A DNA stretch of 64,000 nt, from positions 1 through 64,000 of the forward strand of contig JAGTRS010000020.1 in assembly GCA_018262195.1 (NCBI GenBank), in the 5' to 3' direction. Numbering within the stretch: the stretch's first letter is position 1; every line of letters begins with the position of its first letter. Source of the DNA: Pseudomonadota bacterium (GTDB lineage: Bacteria > Pseudomonadota > Gammaproteobacteria > Burkholderiales > Rhodocyclaceae). Below the pieces are notes generated by a model. The model worked only from the letters and a program-made list of their open reading frames with translations. It made no database searches and was not told where the DNA came from. A program made the position numbers and the translations under genes. Below are positions 20,986 to 30,223 of the stretch, one piece after another.

Positions 20986-21432
20986 ATGGCTGAACAAAAC
21001 TCTTCCAAGAGCACTATGTGGAAAACGATCGGCGTCGCAGCAGTTCTGATCGCCATTATCTATCCGCTCACCAACAGAACTTACAACTCGGCCGCCGACG
21101 CAGCCAAGGGCACCGACGAATCCGATGTCCGTATCCAGCCGGTCGCCAAGTTCGAACTGGCCAAGGCAGCCCCGGCCGCCGCCAGCGGCCCGAAGGATGG
21201 CGCAACGATTTACAACACCGTCTGTGGCGCCTGCCACAACACCGGTGCCGCCGGCGCCCCGAAGGTTGACGACAAGGCAGCCTGGGCACCGCGCGTTGCC
21301 ACCGGCAAGGAAGCACTCTACAAGAGCGCACTCGGTGGCAAAAACGCCATGCCGGCCAAGGGTGGTGCAGCTGACCTGTCCGATGCTGAAATCAAGGCAA
21401 CCGTCGACTACATCCTGACCAAGGTCAAGTAA
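20986..21432 (+). CDS. Class I c-type cytochrome (cytochrome c5-like)
   Basis: N-terminal TM; TVCGACHNTGAAGAPKVDDKAAWAPR; GKNAMPAKGGAADLSDAEIKATVDYI. Confidence 0.9.
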   Translation: MAEQNSSKSTMWKTIGVAAVLIAIIYPLTNRTYNSAADAAKGTDESDVRIQPVAKFELAKAAPAAASGPKDGATIYNTVCGACHNTGAAGAPKVDDKAAWAPRVATGKEALYKSALGGKNAMPAKGGAADLSDAEIKATVDYILTKVK

Positions 21433-21453
21433 GACTTTTCGGTCTGAAAACAA

Positions 21454-21476
21454 GGGAGGCTCCGGCCTCCCTTTTT
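21454..21476 (+). terminator. Intrinsic terminator of the cytochrome c gene
   Basis: GGGAGGC-TCCG-GCCTCCC-TTTTT. Confidence 0.85.
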
Positions 21477-21558
21477 CGTGGACGAAGAAAAGGCGCCTCG
21501 TGGGCGCCTTGGTCAGTGCAGCTTTTGGAGGGCCGCCACCGACTTCCTGCAGGAGTCA

Positions 21559-21873
21559 TTACTTCTTGGCTGGCTCTGCAGCCTTAGCGGCTTCAGGCGC
21601 TGGCTTCGGTTCAGCATGCTTGGCAACTTTCTTTGCCTTCTTGACAGGCTTGGCGGCCGGCTTGGCTTCTTCCTTCTTTACTTCAGGCGCAGCGACTACA
21701 GGCTTGGCTTCCGGGGCCTTGACCGCTTCAGCCGACTTCGGTGCTTCGGCCTTGACCGTTGCTGCGACCGGAGCTGCAGCAGCTTTTACTTCTGCGGCGG
21801 CCGGCTTGACGTCGGCAGCGTGGGCAATACCAAAAGCGGCGGCAAATGCGATGGCGATGAGTTGCTTGGTCAT
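21559..21873 (-). CDS. Ala/Lys/Pro-rich low-complexity secreted protein
   Basis: MTKQLIAIAFAAAFGIAHAA signal peptide followed by AKPxE-rich repeats; start at 21873 inside ORF 21559..21972. Confidence 0.7.
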   Translation of the reverse strand: MTKQLIAIAFAAAFGIAHAADVKPAAAEVKAAAAPVAATVKAEAPKSAEAVKAPEAKPVVAAPEVKKEEAKPAAKPVKKAKKVAKHAEPKPAPEAAKAAEPAKK

Positions 21874-22011
21874 TTTGAATCTCCTGATGTTGTTGGTTCG
21901 GTGTCTGATCCGGCTTTGCGTTATTGCGCTGCCTTGTACCGAATAACGCAGGCAGATACAGCCGGATGTCATAAGGAAAGTAACCCGCTGTAACGCGGTG
22001 TGACCAAGCGG

Positions 22012-24003
22012 TTAGCGCTTGTTTCCGGCCAGCATGGCCTTCATGGCGTCGAGGCGGGCATTGCCTGTTGCCTTGTCGGGCAACGCCGCATCCTTGCCGC
22101 CGGAGAAGCGGACATCGTCCTTACCCATTTCGTCGATAAACCGCGATGGTTCGCAGGGAACGAACTCGCGCATCTGCTTGCGGCGCTCGCAGTAGGAAAT
22201 ATTCAGTGTGAACTGGGCACGGGTGATGCCGACGTACATCAGCCGGCGTTCTTCCTCGATCTTGGCGGGATCGATGGACTCCCGATGGGGCAGAATGCCC
22301 TCTTCGATCCCGACCAGGAAGACATGCTTGTATTCCAGACCCTTCGCCGCGTGCAGGGTCGACAACTGAACGGCGTCGTAGTCTTCGTCGTTCTGCTTGT
22401 CCAGCATGTTGATCAGCGCGATGCTCTGGGTCAGGTCGATCAAGGTCTTGCCTTGCTCTTCACCCTTTTTATTCAGCCAGTTGGCAAATTCGCAGACATT
22501 GCCCCAGCGCGTCTGAGCCGTCCGTTCCTCTTCGTGATCGTAGAGGAACGTTTCGTAATCGATCGCCTTGAGCAAGTCGGGCAGCACCTGTTGCGCAGGC
22601 TCGCGGCTGGCGCGGTGCTGCAGGCGGTTGATGAAATTGCAGAACTCAAGCAAGGACTCCAGCTGGCGGTGCTGAATGCGCTGTGCAAACCCCTCTTCAA
22701 AGGCTGCATGAAACAGCGAAATGTGGCGCTCACCGGCGTAGGTGCCGAGCACCTGCAGTGTCGCGGCGCCAATGCCTCGCTTCGGCGTTGTCGCCGCCCG
22801 GATGAAAGCCGGGTCGTCATCCTCGTTGGTCAACAGGCGCAGATAGGCCGTGATGTCCTTGATCTCCGGCTTGTCGAAAAACGATTTGCCGCCGGAAAGC
22901 AGGTAGGGAATGCGGTGGTCACGCAGATACTCCTCGAAACCGCGCGCCTGATGGTTCGAGCGGTAGAGAATGGCGTAATCCTTGAACTTGCTGCGATGTT
23001 GGAAGCGGTGCGCCTGCAGCTTCATGATCACGCCTTCCGCCTCGGCATCGTTGTCACGACAGGCGGTTACGGTGATCTGTTCGCCGTGACCGAGTTCCGA
23101 CCACAACTTCTTGTCAAACAGCTTTTCGTTGTTGGCAATGACGTTGTTGGCAGCCTTCAGGATGCGAACCGTCGAACGGTAGTTCTGCTCCAGCTTGATG
23201 ACCTTGAGCGCCGGAAATTCAGCCGGCAGCTTTTTCAGGTTGTCGATATCCGCGCCGCGCCAGCCGTAGATCGCCTGATCATCGTCGCCCACCGCCGTGA
23301 ACTGAGCCCGAACGCCGGTCAGCAGCTTGAGTAATTGGTACTGGCAGGCGTTGGTGTCCTGATACTCATCGACCAGCAAGTAGCGCAGACGGTTTTGCCA
23401 CTTTTCGGCAATCTCTGGGTGTTTCTGAAAGAGCACGACGGGCAAACCAATCAGGTCATCGAAATCGACCGCCTGGTAGGCTTTCAGCGTTGCTTCGTAG
23501 GTCAGGTATGCATGGGCAGCGAGCGTCTGGTGATCGTCTTTAGCCAGGTTCAGTGCTGCTTCGGGCGTAATCAGACCATTCTTCCAGTTGGAAATGATCG
23601 ACTGCAGGTGGCGCAAGGTGCCTTTATCAACCGTCTTCGCCGCTTCGCCGATGATGCCGGCACAATCGGCCGAATCGAAGATCGAGAAACGCGGCTTGTA
23701 GCCAAGCGCTTTGGCTTCTTCACGCAGAATTCGAACGCCCAGCGAGTGGAAGGTTGAAATCTGCAGATCGTCGGCCTGCGGCTTGGATAGTATCTTGCCT
23801 ATCCGCTCCTGCATTTCCTTGGCCGCCTTGTTGGTGAAGGTGATGGCGGCAATGTTTCGCGGCTGGAAGCCACAGTCCTGCACCAGATAGGCGATTTTCT
23901 GGGTAATCACCCGCGTCTTGCCCGAGCCCGCACCCGCCAGCACCAGCAGGGGGCCGTCGAGATAATGGATCGCTTCGCGTTGCTGGGGATTGAGACCGGA
24001 CAT
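22012..24003 (-). CDS. rep: ATP-dependent DNA helicase Rep (UvrD/Rep family)
   Basis: LNPQQREAIHYLDGPLLVLAGAGSGKTRVITQKIAYL; VDEYQDTN; VGDDDQAIYGWRGAD; LSTLHAAKGLEYKHVFLVG. Confidence 0.95.
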   Translation of the reverse strand: MSGLNPQQREAIHYLDGPLLVLAGAGSGKTRVITQKIAYLVQDCGFQPRNIAAITFTNKAAKEMQERIGKILSKPQADDLQISTFHSLGVRILREEAKALGYKPRFSIFDSADCAGIIGEAAKTVDKGTLRHLQSIISNWKNGLITPEAALNLAKDDHQTLAAHAYLTYEATLKAYQAVDFDDLIGLPVVLFQKHPEIAEKWQNRLRYLLVDEYQDTNACQYQLLKLLTGVRAQFTAVGDDDQAIYGWRGADIDNLKKLPAEFPALKVIKLEQNYRSTVRILKAANNVIANNEKLFDKKLWSELGHGEQITVTACRDNDAEAEGVIMKLQAHRFQHRSKFKDYAILYRSNHQARGFEEYLRDHRIPYLLSGGKSFFDKPEIKDITAYLRLLTNEDDDPAFIRAATTPKRGIGAATLQVLGTYAGERHISLFHAAFEEGFAQRIQHRQLESLLEFCNFINRLQHRASREPAQQVLPDLLKAIDYETFLYDHEEERTAQTRWGNVCEFANWLNKKGEEQGKTLIDLTQSIALINMLDKQNDEDYDAVQLSTLHAAKGLEYKHVFLVGIEEGILPHRESIDPAKIEEERRLMYVGITRAQFTLNISYCERRKQMREFVPCEPSRFIDEMGKDDVRFSGGKDAALPDKATGNARLDAMKAMLAGNKR

Positions 24004-24119
24004 GGACCTTGGAAATACAACGCCCCGGACGAGCGGGGCGCATTGATCAGGAGGGGGATTCTAACCCAGCGCTAGGCCTGTGAAAATTTGCTCTCTGATA
24101 CGGCACAACCGCAGGGCAT

Positions 24120-24437
24120 TCAGGCCTTGTCATCGACCCCATGAATGTTCATTGCCAACGACGTCGGCTTGATCAGACCATCAACCGCCGTACCGAGCGA
24201 TGCCAACTGTGCGGCAACTTCGCGCGCGCCTTGCAAGACTTGCTCACCACCATTGAATGCACCAATTGCACCGGGTTCAATTTCGGCGATTTCCTGTTGC
24301 AGGCTGCGCTGGCGGTCACTTTCTGCCCCCTCCAATGCCTCAACGCGACGGATACGTTCATCCGGCACGTGGCGCGCCCGCTCGATGGACTCTTGCGAGG
24401 GGCGCTGCGTGGTTGAAACAAGGCGATTCAGTTTCAT
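24120..24437 (-). CDS. Hypothetical 105-aa protein
   Basis: MKLNRLVSTTQRPSQESIERARHVPDERIRRVEALEG...; AGGAG ribosome-binding site about 8 nt upstream of ATG; fills an otherwise empty interval. Confidence 0.5.
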   Translation of the reverse strand: MKLNRLVSTTQRPSQESIERARHVPDERIRRVEALEGAESDRQRSLQQEIAEIEPGAIGAFNGGEQVLQGAREVAAQLASLGTAVDGLIKPTSLAMNIHGVDDKA

Positions 24438-24487
24438 TTGACGGGCTCCTGAACCCGTCTACGACATCCCGAGCGCCCAGCTTTAGG

Positions 24488-25174
24488 TCAGAGGGCGCCG
24501 AAAACCTTTTTCAGCAGATCGCTACCCGCACCAACCGGGTTGGCGCGTAGCTTCTTTTCCTCTTCGGCGATCATCAGAAACAGTCCGTCCATGGCCTTTT
24601 GCGTCACATAGCCGTCAATGTCGGCATCCTTCTTGTCGACCAGTCCGGCACTGGCTGCCTTGCCGGCGAACTTGTTGTACTGGTCGGCCAGTTGCAGCTT
24701 GTTGGTTTCCTTCTTGACGATAGGCATGAACTTGGCCGTCAGCTGATCCGTGGAAGTGCGCTTGAAGTATTGCGTCACGCTGTCATCGCCACCGGTCAGA
24801 ATTCCCTTGGCGTCCTGAACGCTCATCTTCTTGATCGAATCAGTCAGAATGGGCTTGGCCTCGGCGACCGCATTTTCGGCGGCATGATTCATCGTTTCGA
24901 CCAACTGGTCAGCCTGCTTGCCCATACCGAACATGCGCAAACCCTTCTCCGCCTTCTCCAGATAGCCTGGCAGCGGAATCTTCACTTTGTCATTGCCGAG
25001 GAAACCACCGTTCTTGCCCAGCGATGAAACAGCGTAGTCGGCCCCCTTGGCCAGCGCTTCCTTGACGCCTGCACTGGCGTCTCCCGAGGAAATGGCGTCG
25101 AGCGCCCCAGCCTGTGCCAGAACGGCAGATAACGAAAGCATCAGGGCAAATACAGGCTTGAGCAAACGACGCAT
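24488..25174 (-). CDS. DUF4197 domain-containing secreted protein
   Basis: Signal peptide MRRLLKPVFALMLSLSAVLAQA; DAISSGDASAGVKEALAKGADYAVSSLGKNGGFLGNDKVKIPLPG; TQKAMDGLFLMIAEEEKKLRANPVG. Confidence 0.85.
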   Translation of the reverse strand: MRRLLKPVFALMLSLSAVLAQAGALDAISSGDASAGVKEALAKGADYAVSSLGKNGGFLGNDKVKIPLPGYLEKAEKGLRMFGMGKQADQLVETMNHAAENAVAEAKPILTDSIKKMSVQDAKGILTGGDDSVTQYFKRTSTDQLTAKFMPIVKKETNKLQLADQYNKFAGKAASAGLVDKKDADIDGYVTQKAMDGLFLMIAEEEKKLRANPVGAGSDLLKKVFGAL

Positions 25175-25192
25175 AGTGTTCTCCTGAAAGGA

Positions 25193-26329
25193 CTAAACAA
25201 TATCCAGATGACCGATACCGGTGGTCAGGTCGCGATCCTTGGATTCCTTGCCGTGCAACTTGATCTGCAGGCGCAGATCATTCAGCGAATCGGCATTGCG
25301 CAATGCGTCTTCGTAGGTGATCTTGCCGGCTTCGTAGAGGTCGAACAGGGCCTGGTCGAAGGTCTGCATGCCCAGTTCGCGCGACTTCTTCATGATTTCC
25401 TTGATCTCGTGCACCTCGCCCTTGAAGATCAGATCGGAAATCAGCGGCGAATTGAGCAGCACTTCGATCGCCGCCATTCGGCCCTTGCCGTCCTTCTTCG
25501 GAATCAGGCGCTGCGAGATCATGGCGCGCAGGTTCAGTGAAAGGTCCATCAGCAGTTGCTGGCGACGCTCTTCCGGGAAAAAGTTGATGATCCGGTCGAT
25601 GGCCTGGTTGGCACTGTTGGCGTGCAAGGTAGCCAAGGCCAGGTGACCGGTTTCGGCAAAGGCGATGGCGTAGTCCATGGTGTTACGGTCGCGGATTTCG
25701 CCCATCAGGATAACGTCCGGCGCCTGGCGCAGCGTGTTCTTCAGCGCCGGCCCCCAGTCGTCGGTATCAACCCCGACTTCACGCTGGGTGACGATGCAGT
25801 TCTTGTGATCGTGGACGTATTCGATCGGGTCTTCGATGGTGATGATGTGGCCGTAGGAATTCTCGTTGCGGTAATCGACCAGCGCCGCCAGCGAAGTCGT
25901 CTTGCCGGTACCGGTACCGCCGACGAAGATGATCAGGCCGCGCTTGGTCATCGCCAGATCCTTCAAGACTGGCGGCAACTGCAGCTCATCGAGCGTCGGG
26001 ATGCTCATGTTGATCGTCCGGCAGACCACACCGACCCGACCCTGCTGAACCAGTGCATTGACCCGGAAGCGGCCAATGCCGGCCGGCGAGATGGCGAAAT
26101 TGCACTCTTTGGTCGATTCAAACTCGGATGCCTGGCGATCATTCATGATCGAACGTGCCAGTTCGGCTGTGTGCTGGGGTGTCAGAATCTGGTTCGAAAC
26201 GGGCGTGATCTTGCCGTCGATCTTGATGGCAGGAGGAAACCCGGCCGTGATGAAAAGGTCAGAGCCTTTCTTTTGCGACATCAGGCGCAAAAGATCGTGC
26301 ATGAATTTCATTGCTTGATCGCGTTCCAT
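25193..26329 (-). CDS. pilU: Type IV pilus twitching motility ATPase PilU
   Basis: PilT/PilU ATPase (VGGTGTGKTTSLAALVDYRN; GEIRDRNTMDYAIAFAETGHL) next to pilT. Confidence 0.9.
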   Translation of the reverse strand: MERDQAMKFMHDLLRLMSQKKGSDLFITAGFPPAIKIDGKITPVSNQILTPQHTAELARSIMNDRQASEFESTKECNFAISPAGIGRFRVNALVQQGRVGVVCRTINMSIPTLDELQLPPVLKDLAMTKRGLIIFVGGTGTGKTTSLAALVDYRNENSYGHIITIEDPIEYVHDHKNCIVTQREVGVDTDDWGPALKNTLRQAPDVILMGEIRDRNTMDYAIAFAETGHLALATLHANSANQAIDRIINFFPEERRQQLLMDLSLNLRAMISQRLIPKKDGKGRMAAIEVLLNSPLISDLIFKGEVHEIKEIMKKSRELGMQTFDQALFDLYEAGKITYEDALRNADSLNDLRLQIKLHGKESKDRDLTTGIGHLDIV

Positions 26330-26361
26330 ACCTTCCCCTCTATGTTCTATTCCCGACCTGA

Positions 26362-27405
26362 TCAGGCCGGGAAAGCGTCCTTGTTGGCTGCCTTGTAGCG
26401 CGCCTCGTTGCTCGACACCACGTTGCGCCGAACCATATCGATCAGATTCTGATCCAGCGTCTGCATGCCGAAATTCTGACCAGTCTGGATCGCCGAATAC
26501 ATCTGGGCAATCTTGTTCTCACGGATCAGATTGCGGATAGCCGGTGTGCCGATCATGATTTCGTGCGCAGCAACCCGACCGCCTCCATCCTTGGTCTTGA
26601 GGAGCGTCTGTGAAATGACGGCGCGCAAAGATTCGGACAGCATCGAACGAACCATTTCCTTTTCGGCCGCCGGAAACACGTCAACCACGCGGTCCACCGT
26701 CTTGGCGGCGGACGAGGTGTGCAGGGTACCGAACACCAGGTGACCTGTTTCGGCAGCTGTAAGCGCCAGACGAATGGTTTCCAGATCGCGCATTTCGCCG
26801 ACCAGAATCACATCCGGATCCTCACGCAATGCCGAACGCAGTGCGTTGGAGAACGACAGGGTATGCGGCCCGACTTCACGCTGGTTGATGAGGCACTTCT
26901 TCGACTCATGAACGAATTCGATCGGATCCTCAACCGTCAGGATGTGGCCGTATTCGTTTTCGTTGATGTGATTGACCATCGCCGCCAGAGTCGTGGACTT
27001 GCCTGAGCCGGTCGGCCCGGTGACCAGCACGATACCGCGCGGATACTCGGAAATTTCCTTGAAAATCTTCGGGCAGTTCAATTCTTCCAGCGTCAGCACC
27101 TTGGAAGGAATGGTCCGGAACACCGCCGCAGCGCCCCGCTGCTGGTTGAAGGCATTGACCCGGAAACGGGCCAGATTGGGAATCTCGAAAGAAAAGTCGC
27201 ACTCCAGCGTCTCTTCGTAAATCTTGCGCTGACCATCATTCATGATGTCATACACCATGCCGTGCACATCCTTGTGCTCCATGGCGGGCAAGTTGATGCG
27301 ACGAACGTCGCCGTGCACGCGAATCATGGGCGGCAACCCAGACGACAAATGAAGGTCTGAAGCCTTGTTCTTGACACTGAAGGCCAGCAGTTCGGTGATG
27401 TCCAT
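26362..27405 (-). CDS. pilT: Type IV pilus retraction ATPase PilT
   Basis: MDITELLAFSVKNKASDLHLSSGLPPMIRVHGDVRRIN; VTGPTGSGKSTTLAAMVNHIN; AIRNLIRENKIAQMYSAIQTG. Confidence 0.95.
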   Translation of the reverse strand: MDITELLAFSVKNKASDLHLSSGLPPMIRVHGDVRRINLPAMEHKDVHGMVYDIMNDGQRKIYEETLECDFSFEIPNLARFRVNAFNQQRGAAAVFRTIPSKVLTLEELNCPKIFKEISEYPRGIVLVTGPTGSGKSTTLAAMVNHINENEYGHILTVEDPIEFVHESKKCLINQREVGPHTLSFSNALRSALREDPDVILVGEMRDLETIRLALTAAETGHLVFGTLHTSSAAKTVDRVVDVFPAAEKEMVRSMLSESLRAVISQTLLKTKDGGGRVAAHEIMIGTPAIRNLIRENKIAQMYSAIQTGQNFGMQTLDQNLIDMVRRNVVSSNEARYKAANKDAFPA

Positions 27406-27461
27406 ACGGATCGTCCTCGGAGCGCGTGTATACTTGGTTTGTGGTTAATTCCAAAAGGATT

Positions 27462-28151
27462 ATGAGCGCAATCGCTGACAACCTGCAAGCTGTCCGGGCC
27501 CGCATCGCCAATGCCGCCGTGGCGACTGGACGCTCGCCGGACACGGTACGTCTGCTCGCGGTCAGCAAGACGTGGCCGCTGTCGTGCATTCTTGAAGCAG
27601 CCGATGCCGGTCAGTGCGCTTTCGGCGAGAACTACGTGCAGGAAGGCATCGACAAGATTGCCGCCATCACCGGCCGCAATCTGGAATGGCATTTCATCGG
27701 GCCGCTGCAAAGCAACAAGTCCCGGTCCGTCGCCGAGCGCTTTGATTGGGTTCATTCAATCGAGCGCCTGAAAATTGCCGAACGCCTTTCGGCCCAGCGC
27801 CCTGCCTACCTGGCGCCCTTGCAAGTCTGTATTCAGGTCAATGTTTCCGGTGAGACCAGCAAGAGTGGCTGTGCGCCGGATGAAGCGCCTGGGCTGTGCA
27901 AGTCAATTGCAGCACTTCCCGGCCTCCGCCTGCGTGGCCTGATGGCTATCCCCGAACCGACTGACAGCATTGACGCCCAGCGCCTGCCGTTTCGCCAGCT
28001 ACGGCAAATTTACGAACATATCCGGGCCGCCGGCCTGCCACTCGATACACTCTCCATGGGCATGTCCCACGATCTTGAAGCCGCCGTTGCCGAAGGGGCA
28101 ACCATCGTCCGCATTGGCACGGCCATTTTTGGTGAAAGAAACTACGCATGA
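27462..28151 (+). CDS. YggS family PLP homeostasis protein
   Basis: LAVSKTWPLSCILEAADAGQCAFGENYVQEGIDKI; WHFIGPLQSNKSRSVAE; LSMGMSHDLEAAVAEGATIVRIGTAIFG. Confidence 0.94.
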   Translation: MSAIADNLQAVRARIANAAVATGRSPDTVRLLAVSKTWPLSCILEAADAGQCAFGENYVQEGIDKIAAITGRNLEWHFIGPLQSNKSRSVAERFDWVHSIERLKIAERLSAQRPAYLAPLQVCIQVNVSGETSKSGCAPDEAPGLCKSIAALPGLRLRGLMAIPEPTDSIDAQRLPFRQLRQIYEHIRAAGLPLDTLSMGMSHDLEAAVAEGATIVRIGTAIFGERNYA

Positions 28152-28960
28152 AAATTGTTTTCCTTGGCGGTGGCAACATGGCCAACGCCCTGATCGGTGG
28201 CATGGTGAAGCAGGGCTTCGCGGCAGACGAAATCGAGGTGATTGATCTCGGCGCCGAAGCACGGAGCAAACTGAGCGAGAGCTACGGTGTTCGCTGCCAC
28301 GCCAGCGCTGACACCGCCCCGCGAGCGCCAGACATCCTGGTTCTTGCCGTCAAACCGCAACAGATGAAGGAGGCAGTCGCCCCCTTTGCCGGCCAGCTCG
28401 GCCAGGCACTGGTCATCAGCATCGCGGCCGGCCTCGACATGACAGCGCTATCACGCTGGCTGGGCGGCCATCGGCAGATCGTCCGCTGCATGCCCAATAC
28501 CCCGGCACTGATCGGTGCCGGCATTACTGGTCTGTGCGCCCTGCCGGAAGTCAGTGCCGAACAGCGCGCCGCCGCTGACCGCGTGCTGAAGGCTGTCGGC
28601 ACCACCGTCTGGATCGAAGATGAAGCGAAGATCGACGGTGTCACCGCGATTTCCGGCAGCGGACCGGCCTATGTTTTCCTGTTCATCGAAGCGCTGCAGC
28701 AGGCTGCAGCTGATCTCGGTCTCACACCGGAACAGGGACGTCAGCTTGCCATCGAAACCGTTCAGGGAGCTGCCGCCCTGGCTGCACAGTCTACTGAGCC
28801 GGCCTCAGTACTGCGCGAACGCGTCACCTCTAAGGGCGGCACGACCGCTGCTGCCTTGCAGGTCATGGCCGAACGCGGCGTCAAGGAAGGTATCGTGGCC
28901 GGTTGCCTGGCCGCCGAAGCGCGCGGCAGGGAACTCGGCAAGATTCTTGGAGCCAGCTGA
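28148..28960 (+). CDS. proC: Pyrroline-5-carboxylate reductase
   Basis: KIVFLGGGNMANALIGGMVKQG; VRCMPNTPALIGAGITGL; AISGSGPAYVFLFIEAL. Confidence 0.95.
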   Translation: MKIVFLGGGNMANALIGGMVKQGFAADEIEVIDLGAEARSKLSESYGVRCHASADTAPRAPDILVLAVKPQQMKEAVAPFAGQLGQALVISIAAGLDMTALSRWLGGHRQIVRCMPNTPALIGAGITGLCALPEVSAEQRAAADRVLKAVGTTVWIEDEAKIDGVTAISGSGPAYVFLFIEALQQAAADLGLTPEQGRQLAIETVQGAAALAAQSTEPASVLRERVTSKGGTTAAALQVMAERGVKEGIVAGCLAAEARGRELGKILGAS

Positions 28961-29493
28961 TGCAGGCCATCGCTTTTTTGCTTGACGCCATCGCCAGCTT
29001 CTTCTGTACCCTGTTTTTGTTGCGTTTCATGATGCAGGCGATGCGGGTTTCTTTCGGCGGCCAGATTGGCGACTTCGTCGTCAAGCTGACCAACTGGGCA
29101 GTCAAGCCACTTCGCCGGGTCATTCCCGGGGCAGGTGGCTTCGACTGGGCCAGCCTGATTGCCGCCTTGGGCGTACAACTGCTGCTGTCCGTGCTGCTGA
29201 TCGGGCTGGCCGGCCCGTCGTTGAACGCGGACCCAGGCAGCATCGCGCTGATGGCACTCTGGTTTGCAGTGCGCGCCCTGCTCCGCCTGGCGGTCTATAT
29301 CCTGATCGGCGCCCTGATCCTGCAGGCCGTCCTGTCGTGGATCAATCCCTATTCGCCATTGGCGGCGCCGGCCTACCAACTCACCCGTCCAATCCTCGAC
29401 CCGATCCGCCGCATCCTGCCGACCATTTCCGGTATCGACCTGTCGCCGCTGGTCGCCATCCTGTTGCTGCAGGTCGTGCTGATGCTCCTGTGA
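28960..29493 (+). CDS. YggT family membrane protein
   Basis: MQAIAFLLDAIASFFCTLFLLRFMMQ; two YGGT-like halves; start overlaps proC stop. Confidence 0.88.
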   Translation: MQAIAFLLDAIASFFCTLFLLRFMMQAMRVSFGGQIGDFVVKLTNWAVKPLRRVIPGAGGFDWASLIAALGVQLLLSVLLIGLAGPSLNADPGSIALMALWFAVRALLRLAVYILIGALILQAVLSWINPYSPLAAPAYQLTRPILDPIRRILPTISGIDLSPLVAILLLQVVLMLL

Positions 29494-29780
29494 GCGACTG
29501 GTATCGCGTTGCTGGCGACGGCCGCATCACGCTGACCCTGCACATTCAGCCCGGCGCGAAAAAGACAGAATTCGCCGGGTTGCATGGCGATGCGCTGAAA
29601 ATCCGCCTCGCTGCACCACCGGTCGACGGCAAGGCCAACGAGGCACTGATCAAGTTTGTTGCCGAAACGCTGGGGCTGGCTAAATCTTCAGTAAGCCTGA
29701 AGAGCGGGCAGACTTCCCGGCGCAAGGTGCTGGAAGTTGTGGGGGCCAGCGCCACGACTATCGCCGGGCTGGCTTCCTGA
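29490..29780 (+). CDS. DUF167 (YggU) family protein
   Basis: LHIQPGAKKTEFAGLHGDALKIRLAAPPVDGKANEALIKFVAETLGLAKSSVSLKSGQTSRRKVLEV; GTG start at 29490. Confidence 0.9.
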   Translation: MSDWYRVAGDGRITLTLHIQPGAKKTEFAGLHGDALKIRLAAPPVDGKANEALIKFVAETLGLAKSSVSLKSGQTSRRKVLEVVGASATTIAGLAS

Positions 29781-29782
29781 AA

Positions 29783-29810
29783 AAAGCGGCCTGCGAAGCA
29801 GCCGCTTTCG
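29783..29810 (+). terminator. Intrinsic terminator-like hairpin after the yggT/DUF167 operon
   Basis: AAAGCGGC...GCCGCTTT stem directly after the DUF167 stop. Confidence 0.65.
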
Positions 29811-29827
29811 CTTGAAGCTCCCTGCGT

Positions 29828-30109
29828 TTATTTTTTCGCGACAGCCTTGGCAGCACCATCACCCACCGTCAAGTCGCTGCGCAGTTTGGCAACGCTTTTC
29901 TCGCCAAAACCTTTGACGCCTTTCAGGTCATCCACCGATTTGAAGGGACCATTCTTGGTCCGGTAATCGACAATAGCCTTGGCTTTGCTCGGGCCGATTC
30001 CCTTGATTCCGTCAAGTTCGTCGACGCTGGCGGTGTTGAGGTTTACCGCTGCAAAAGCCAGGCTGATGCTGGACAAAAGAACAAGAATCAGGGCTAGTAA
30101 GCGTTTCAT
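29828..30109 (-). CDS. ComEA-like helix-hairpin-helix secreted protein
   Basis: MKRLLALILVLLSSISLAFAAVNLNTASVDELDGIKGIGPSKAKAIVDYRTKNGPFKSVDDLKGVKGFG. Confidence 0.9.
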   Translation of the reverse strand: MKRLLALILVLLSSISLAFAAVNLNTASVDELDGIKGIGPSKAKAIVDYRTKNGPFKSVDDLKGVKGFGEKSVAKLRSDLTVGDGAAKAVAKK

Positions 30110-30223
30110 CGGGTGCTCCTCCAGATTGGAAAATAATCGCGCTGCACAAGACAACGGCCTCGCCGGAACGCCCGGCGAGGCCGCTTCATTCTAATGCAAA
30201 ACAGGTAAATTATTCCAAGTGCA

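Noticed and set aside
20741-21049. 102-aa and 113-aa ORFs across the 20.6-21.0 kb intergenic region
   Set aside because: They run through the perfect hairpins, the terminator and the cytochrome c promoter, and lack a convincing ribosome-binding site or domain.
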